Shown: positions 56,172 to 64,000 of the stretch, piece by piece
Layout of the letters: each line of letters begins with the position of its first letter
How positions within the stretch are numbered: position 1 is the stretch's first letter
Source: Acinetobacter calcoaceticus DSM 30006 = CIP 81.8
GTDB taxonomy: Bacteria > Pseudomonadota > Gammaproteobacteria > Pseudomonadales > Moraxellaceae
Length of the DNA: 64,000 nucleotides
NCBI RefSeq assembly: GCF_000368965.1
Contig: NZ_KB849778.1
Location: forward strand, 424,001 to 488,000
Reading direction: 5' to 3'
The notes under the pieces: generated by a model
The model's input: the letters and a program-made list of their open reading frames with translations, nothing else
Database searches by the model: none
What the model was told of the DNA's origin: nothing
Program-made: the position numbers and the translations under genes

Positions 56172-57650
56172 CTAGCGATCTTTCATTTTGCTTAACACGA
56201 TTGCAACGACCGCACAGAAAATCACACTGCCCCAGCCGAATACACCTTGTAAGCTCATACTATAAGTATCATAGCCATTTTTGATCAAATTAAAAACAGT
56301 CATAGTGAGTGTTGTTAACAAGATTAAAGATGTAATAACCGTTAAAGTGAAATCCCATCCCTTACCAAGTTGAATTGTTGAGATACGATTTACATGATTG
56401 CGAAGTTCAATGAGTGCTGAACGTTTAAACCAAGTCACGGCAATAATAGAAAGTAAAGCACCACCAATAATACCGATGTTATTAATAAAGTGGTCAACAA
56501 TATCAACCAGTTTAATTGCGTTTACACTTGAGAATAAAATAATCGATACAAGCGCACTACCACCACCAATAATCGTTACAGCTTTTTTACGGCCCCATTT
56601 CAACTTATCTTGCATTGCTGCAATAGGCACTTCCAAAATACTGACCATCGAAGAAATACCTGCGACGAAAAGTGAAGAGAAGAATAAGAAACCAAATAAA
56701 TCGGCACCTGTACCTAAACTTGAAATAATTTTAGGGAATGCAATAAATGCCAAGCCAATCCCGCCACTCACCACATCTTTAACTTCAGTTCCTGCAGCAT
56801 GTGCCATAAAACCTAGCGCTGCAAAAATACCAATACCTGCCAAAATCTCTGTTGATGCATTTGCAAAACCAACGATTAAGCCAGAACCCGTTAAATTAGT
56901 TTTTGGTTTCAAATATGATGCATACGTCACCATGATCCCGAAGCCAACAGATAGTGAGAAGAAGATATGACCATAAGCGGCTAACCAAACTTTATAATCC
57001 ATCATTGCAGACCAGTTTGGCGTAAAGAATGCATTCAAACCTTGAACAGCACCCGGTAAACGCAATGACTGGACTACCAAAATCGTGAATAGAACGAATA
57101 ATAATGGCATGAAAATCTTATTGGATAATTCAACACCCTTTTTCACACCACCATAAAGAATGATTAAAGTAAGTGCCCAAATCCCCACAATCGGCCAGAA
57201 TAAATGACCTACAAACTGTAGATCAAAACCAGTCGCTTTTGAGGTTTGTAGGTAAGTATTAAAGAAGAAACCTTCTGGATCACTTCCCCACATTTGACCA
57301 ATAGAGAAGTAAACGTAACTACCTGCCCACGTCAGGACGCTTGCATAATACAAACCGATGATGATACAGACACAAACCTGCCACCACCCTAAAGTTTCTC
57401 CGCCTTTAAATAAAGCACGATATGCTTTTGGAGGCGAACCAGTACTACGATGACCTACCGCATAATCTAAAAATAGTAACGGTAAACCAGCAGTAATGAG
57501 TGCCAATAGATAGGGAATAAGAAACGCACCACCACCATTTTCATAAGCAACGTATGGAAAGCGCCAAATATTACCTAAGCCTACAGCCGAGCCAACGGCT
57601 GCAATAATAAAACCAGATCGTGACGTCCAGTTTTCACGAGAATCTGCCAT
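56172..57650 (-). CDS. Sodium:neurotransmitter symporter (NSS) family transporter
   Basis: This 492-residue membrane protein has a LeuT-type fold of about 11-12 helices. WTSRSGFIIAAVGSAVGLGN and IWRFPYVAYENGGGAFLIPY carry the unwound helix 1 with the Na+ and substrate sites. It resembles bacterial methionine/alanine importers (MetP) and is followed by a MetS-like small subunit. The likely role is Na+-driven uptake of methionine, alanine or a related amino acid. The exact substrate is not shown by the sequence. Confidence 0.9.
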   Translation of the reverse strand: MADSRENWTSRSGFIIAAVGSAVGLGNIWRFPYVAYENGGGAFLIPYLLALITAGLPLLFLDYAVGHRSTGSPPKAYRALFKGGETLGWWQVCVCIIIGLYYASVLTWAGSYVYFSIGQMWGSDPEGFFFNTYLQTSKATGFDLQFVGHLFWPIVGIWALTLIILYGGVKKGVELSNKIFMPLLFVLFTILVVQSLRLPGAVQGLNAFFTPNWSAMMDYKVWLAAYGHIFFSLSVGFGIMVTYASYLKPKTNLTGSGLIVGFANASTEILAGIGIFAALGFMAHAAGTEVKDVVSGGIGLAFIAFPKIISSLGTGADLFGFLFFSSLFVAGISSMVSILEVPIAAMQDKLKWGRKKAVTIIGGGSALVSIILFSSVNAIKLVDIVDHFINNIGIIGGALLSIIAVTWFKRSALIELRNHVNRISTIQLGKGWDFTLTVITSLILLTTLTMTVFNLIKNGYDTYSMSLQGVFGWGSVIFCAVVAIVLSKMKDR

Positions 57651-58306
57651 AAAACACCTAATGTTAAAAGATTACTTATTTTTACTGCTATTGTTGATTG
57701 TTATTCCGCATGCAAAAAAAGAACCAAAAAATACTTTTGTGTTTGTAGACAATAAAAAGAACCTTTTGAGTATTTTTATTCCCTTAACAAACAAGCAAAA
57801 ATAGAAAATTCTTCCTTAAAGATTTTTGTCCATTTTTTGCTCCTATATAGCTGAACAATACCTGTTTTTATTTCTTTTTACTGTAATTTCCATCAGAAAT
57901 TTTACGAATTTTCCAAGTTTTTTTCACAATTGGTTATTTTTCAGCTCATCTTTACGCCCTAAAGCTTAGGGTCAGGCCTTATTGTTCAATGATATTTTAT
58001 TCCAATTCATTGAAAGAGCTCTTCAATTACTCGACTTATCCAGTAATTTATTCTTAAATCTTCAGTTTTCAATTAAGATTTAAATGTCACAGTACTATTA
58101 GATGACAAAATTTATACTAAATTTTTTATACGCTTAGTGTCATCAAAATTAATAAATAAATATTAGTTATTTGAAATACATGAATTTTTATTCAGTCTCA
58201 AAAAAATCTTATAGATATATACTCGATAGGCTTATTTTTTATCAATGCATCTGTAGCAAGATGTCTATATCATGCGCTCGAAGATTTCTTTTATTCGGAT
58301 GTTCAA
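57651..58306. other. Long intergenic region before the outer membrane protein gene
   Basis: This 656-base AT-rich region lies between divergent genes. It contains several T-rich runs and short imperfect inverted repeats but no open frame with a plausible ribosome binding site and no tRNA. An 80-codon frame at 58171-58413 runs into the coding sequence in another frame and is not convincing. A small RNA cannot be excluded. Confidence 0.5.
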
Positions 58307-58999
58307 ATGAAAATATTAAAAATGTCTTTATTAGCGCTCGGGATGGGCTTAAGTGGTTTTGCTCAGGCAGACTTTGTAGGAGTAAAAGGAGAAGTAGGTT
58401 ACTGGTTTTATGACGGTAAAGCTAATATGTCTTCTCAATTCCCTGATGATCAGGATCTAGATCAAAAAGGTAGTGCTCAACTCTCATTATCAGTAGAACA
58501 CCCAATCCCATTTATTCCAAATGCGAAAATTCGTTATGTAAATTTAGATACTCAAACTAAATCGGAAACCTTAGGTCAAGCTAACTATAAAGTTGATTTA
58601 GATCATAGCGATTTTATTCTCTATTACGAATTACTAGATAATATTGTGAGTGTAGATGCCGGACTTGGTGCAACTGTACTAAATGGTGATATTACTGCGT
58701 ATACAGGTAAGCGCGTGGATATTGATAAAACATATCCTATTGCTTATTTATCAGGTGAAGTAAAACTTCCATTTACAGGTTTAAGTGCTAAAGGTGAAGC
58801 AACCTATACAAACTTTGACGATGCACGAATTACAGATGCGCTAGCAGAAGTAAAATATAAGTTTGCAGATAACCTACTAATAGATCTTGGTTTAACAGCA
58901 GGCTATCGCGTACTCAATATCGATTTAGATGACTACGATAACAATGACCTTAAATTTGAATTTAAAGGTCCATATGTAGGCTTGGAAGCACATTTCTAA
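58307..58999 (+). CDS. Outer membrane protein of the TIGR04219 type
   Basis: This 230-residue protein has a signal peptide (MKILKMSLLALGMGLSGFAQA, cleavage after AQA) and alternating amphipathic strands that end in a terminal aromatic residue (VGLEAHF), as expected for a beta-barrel. It opens DFVGVKGEVGYWFYDGKANM, which fits the TIGR04219 outer membrane beta-barrel family of unknown function. ATG 58307 is chosen because the signal peptide begins there. It stands alone and ends in a strong terminator shared with the GST gene. Confidence 0.8.
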   Translation: MKILKMSLLALGMGLSGFAQADFVGVKGEVGYWFYDGKANMSSQFPDDQDLDQKGSAQLSLSVEHPIPFIPNAKIRYVNLDTQTKSETLGQANYKVDLDHSDFILYYELLDNIVSVDAGLGATVLNGDITAYTGKRVDIDKTYPIAYLSGEVKLPFTGLSAKGEATYTNFDDARITDALAEVKYKFADNLLIDLGLTAGYRVLNIDLDDYDNNDLKFEFKGPYVGLEAHF

Positions 59000-59032
59000 A
59001 CCAGAACAAGCTCGAAATTTCCCCCCATATAT

Positions 59033-59062
59033 AAAAAAGAACTCTATTAAGAGTTCTTTTTT
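59033..59062. terminator. Bidirectional terminator between the OMP and GST genes
   Basis: AAAAAAGAACTC (59033-59044), loop TATTAA, GAGTTCTTTTTT (59051-59062). A perfect 12-bp stem between convergent genes. It overlaps the first bases of the GST stop. Confidence 0.92.
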
Positions 59063-59660
59063 ATTCAATCATACTCACATATCTGGGATATTCTTGAATT
59101 CTTTGACACCATGCTTGAATATTTGGGTATAACTTTAAATCGAAGCCACCTTCATTAGCTACATGTGTATAAGCATATAGCGCAATATCAGCAATGGTGA
59201 GGTTTGGTCCAGTAAGATAATCATTCTCTACTAATACTTTATCCATAATAGATAATGCCTTATGCCCTTTTGGCTGTAAATTATAATATTCGGTTCTTCT
59301 ATCTTCTGGTAAACCTAAATATTTATTAATAAAACGTGCAACTGCAATAAAAGGTTCATGGCTATATTGTTCAAAGAACATCCACTGGTACATTTTCGCC
59401 TTAATATAAGGATCTATGGGAATGAATTTTGTTCCCTCAGCTAAGTAACCTAAAATAGCATTAGATTCACTTAAAACACGTCCATCTTCCAGAACTAATA
59501 CAGGTATTTTTCCATTAGGGTTTAGGGATAAAAACTCTTGGGTTTGAGTATCTTTTTTTAAAATATCAACATGAATCCATACATGCTTAATATTTAATAA
59601 GGAAAGTAATAATTTAATCTTATAACAATTACCGGAACCTACATCCCCATAGATTCTCAT
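59061..59660 (-). CDS. Glutathione S-transferase family protein
   Basis: This 199-residue protein has an N-terminal thioredoxin-like domain with SGNCYKIKLLLSLLNIKHVW and NPNGKIPVLVLEDGRVLSES (cis-Pro and Ser-binding motifs), and a C-terminal helical domain with LTGPNLTIADIALYAYTHVA. The substrate is unknown. It converges with the outer membrane protein gene. The rRNA operon terminator lies about 160 bases upstream of its start. Confidence 0.88.
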   Translation of the reverse strand: MRIYGDVGSGNCYKIKLLLSLLNIKHVWIHVDILKKDTQTQEFLSLNPNGKIPVLVLEDGRVLSESNAILGYLAEGTKFIPIDPYIKAKMYQWMFFEQYSHEPFIAVARFINKYLGLPEDRRTEYYNLQPKGHKALSIMDKVLVENDYLTGPNLTIADIALYAYTHVANEGGFDLKLYPNIQAWCQRIQEYPRYVSMIE

Positions 59661-59817
59661 AAGTAGTTCTCCATTATTATTTATGCTTAAATAGATAATT
59701 TTCTTATTATTTATAGCACAGCTCTATTTATCGATTAGATATTTTTGTTAATTAATTGCTACTTACGCAGGCTTACTATTTTCGGATTCTTTATTTTCGT
59801 ATTTTAATTTGCGCATA

Positions 59818-59852
59818 AAAAAACACCCTCAACTGTTAAGTTGAGGGTGTTT
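59818..59852 (-). terminator. rRNA operon terminator
   Basis: AAACACCCTCAAC (59821-59833) and GTTGAGGGTGTTT (59840-59852) form a perfect 13-bp stem. Read on the minus strand it is followed by a T run. It lies just after 5S rRNA. Confidence 0.92.
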
Positions 59853-59861
59853 GAATAATGA

Positions 59862-59975
59862 GCTGGCGATGACTTACTCTCACATGGGAAACCCCACACT
59901 ACCATCAGCGCTAAGAGGTTTCACTTCTGAGTTCGGGAAGGGATCAGGTGGTTCACTCTTGCTATGGTCGCCAGC
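59862..59975 (-). rRNA. rrf: 5S ribosomal RNA
   Basis: The minus strand of 59862-59975 begins GCTGGCGACCATAGCAAGAG and ends with the complementary GCCAGC stem strand, the typical gammaproteobacterial 5S fold. The 114-base length is normal. It lies between 23S rRNA and the rRNA terminator. Confidence 0.95.
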
Positions 59976-60148
59976 ACAACTGGTATGGATACTTGCATTG
60001 GTCTTATTGGTTGCCGATGCGTTTTCCAAATCTTTACAGATGGGCTGATTGAGTCTTACTATATTTTGTTCATTTTAGCTAAGCGTATAACTAAATCAAG
60101 TTGCTTTGCATATTAATGAATCGATTGATGCTTTATATACAACTGCTT

Positions 60149-60158
60149 GGGTGTTGTA

Positions 60159-60166
<8 letters not shown>
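60149..60166 (-). repeat. 3' half of the 23S processing stem
   Basis: GTTGTATAGTCAAG (60153-60166) is the reverse complement of CTTGACTATACAAC at 63046-63059. The two halves bracket 23S rRNA and would form the RNase III processing stem of the precursor. Confidence 0.75.
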
Positions 60167-63050
<2,884 letters not shown>

Positions 63051-63421
63051 TATACAACCCCAAACAGTCGTTATTACCTACAAGGAGTAATAAGACATGA
63101 TCAATGATTTCTCATCAATCTCTTACAGTTTGAAGTACTGTGTATTTAAACACTGTACAGCTTCAATCTAATTCATATACCAAAACGCTTGATTCAGTTA
63201 ATTTGCTAGTTCTCAATTAATTCCAAGATCAGAATTACTTCCTCTCTCTTCATTATTGAGTGAACAATTTATTTCAGACTCAATTTTGCCAATCTGTTAA
63301 TGAATAAACATGCCTTCGTCAGGTCATGCTTAATACCGTGATACTTAAATCACAGAAGTTAATAAACCAAGATTTAAATCTTTATTTACTAATTTCTGTA
63401 ATCCGAACTTCTCTTAAGTTC
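63051..63421 (-). other. Internal transcribed spacer, 23S to tRNA-Ala
   Basis: This 371-base spacer separates 23S rRNA from tRNA-Ala. Its left end holds the 5' half of the 23S processing stem. It contains short imperfect inverted repeats but no open frame. The full 16S-23S spacer, including the two tRNAs, is about 640 bases. Confidence 0.8.
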
Positions 63422-63497
63422 TGGTGGAGACTAGGAGAGTCGAACTCCTGACCTCCTGCGTGCAAAGCAGGCGCTCTACCAACTAAGCTAAGTCCCC
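63422..63497 (-). tRNA. tRNA-Ala (TGC)
   Basis: The 76-base minus-strand sequence begins GGGGACTTAGC, has the anticodon TGC in CTTTGCACG, the TTCGACT T-loop and an encoded CCA end. It lies in the rRNA spacer as is typical. Confidence 0.97.
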
Positions 63498-63553
63498 AGC
63501 TTACATCATCAGTTATGTATCTTCTTTTCTATAACTTCAACCAGTCAAAGTCA

Positions 63554-63630
<77 letters not shown>

Positions 63631-63689
63631 TCAGATACATCTATGAAGAACAACTTGTTGTGGATTCTTACCAATCGTCAATCTTTCGT

Positions 63690-64000
<311 letters not shown>

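Noticed and set aside
58171..58413. 80-residue plus-strand frame upstream of the OMP gene
   Set aside because: It overlaps the signal peptide region of the OMP gene in another frame and has no ribosome binding site.

Overview
The window is a stretch of ordinary Acinetobacter chromosome, most likely from the A. calcoaceticus-baumannii complex. The hut operon, a Zur-controlled zigA/zrlA pair and a tyrosine-degradation cluster lie side by side. The DNA is AT-rich, and the rRNA operon has the order 16S-tRNA-Ile(GAT)-tRNA-Ala(TGC)-23S-5S. The species call is inference from protein and rRNA recognition; no database was searched.

Layout. 1-2.7 kb: histidine utilisation (hutU partial, hutD, hutC) with matching HutC-type operator candidates. 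3.0-4.1 kb: a lone membrane acyltransferase. 4.2-6.3 kb: zinc-starvation genes zigA and zrlA, each behind a Zur box; zrlA carries an in-frame stop before its last zinc-ligand motif. 6.4-12.9 kb: aromatic amino acid uptake and tyrosine/homogentisate catabolism (aroP, fahA, maiA, a VOC protein, an IclR regulator, hpd) with a shared 20-bp operator-like sequence. 13.4-17.0 kb: a TudS-like desulfidase, a MATE pump, a BASS symporter and nicotinamidase. 17.3-19.6 kb: dapA-bamC-purC. 19.8-24.7 kb: a formate/nitrite-type channel gene sitting between a stray copy of the rarA 3' end and intact rarA, then a PQQ sugar dehydrogenase and small conserved genes. 24.8-36.8 kb: housekeeping and metabolic genes (dienelactone hydrolase, HIT, mutY, M23 peptidase, tag, alcohol dehydrogenase, MocR, LysR, aldo/keto reductase, MFS, START protein, dapB). 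36.9-43.7 kb: dnaJ and an RND efflux operon with a divergent TetR gene broken by an amber stop. 43.8-59.7 kb: ppc, a RutG-like permease, LysR, TSUP, a tandem thioredoxin-fold protein, ilvD, fmt-rsmB, an NSS transporter with its tiny partner subunit, an outer-membrane protein and a GST. 59.8-64 kb: an rRNA operon on the minus strand, running off the right edge inside 16S.

How the parts work together. HutC probably controls hutU and itself. ZigA is a zinc metallochaperone linked in the literature to the zinc-dependent histidine pathway, which fits its position beside hut. The IclR protein probably acts at the fahA and hpd promoters, because near-identical motifs overlap plausible -35 boxes there. 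The TetR protein probably acts on a near-perfect palindrome in the RND/TetR intergenic region; its truncation could alter pump expression.

I found no CRISPR array, prophage, insertion sequence or defence island, and no convincing undescribed multi-gene system. The most informative signals are the two nonsense-interrupted genes, the rarA-tail duplication next to a probably imported gene, and the structured leaders of the tyrosine operons.
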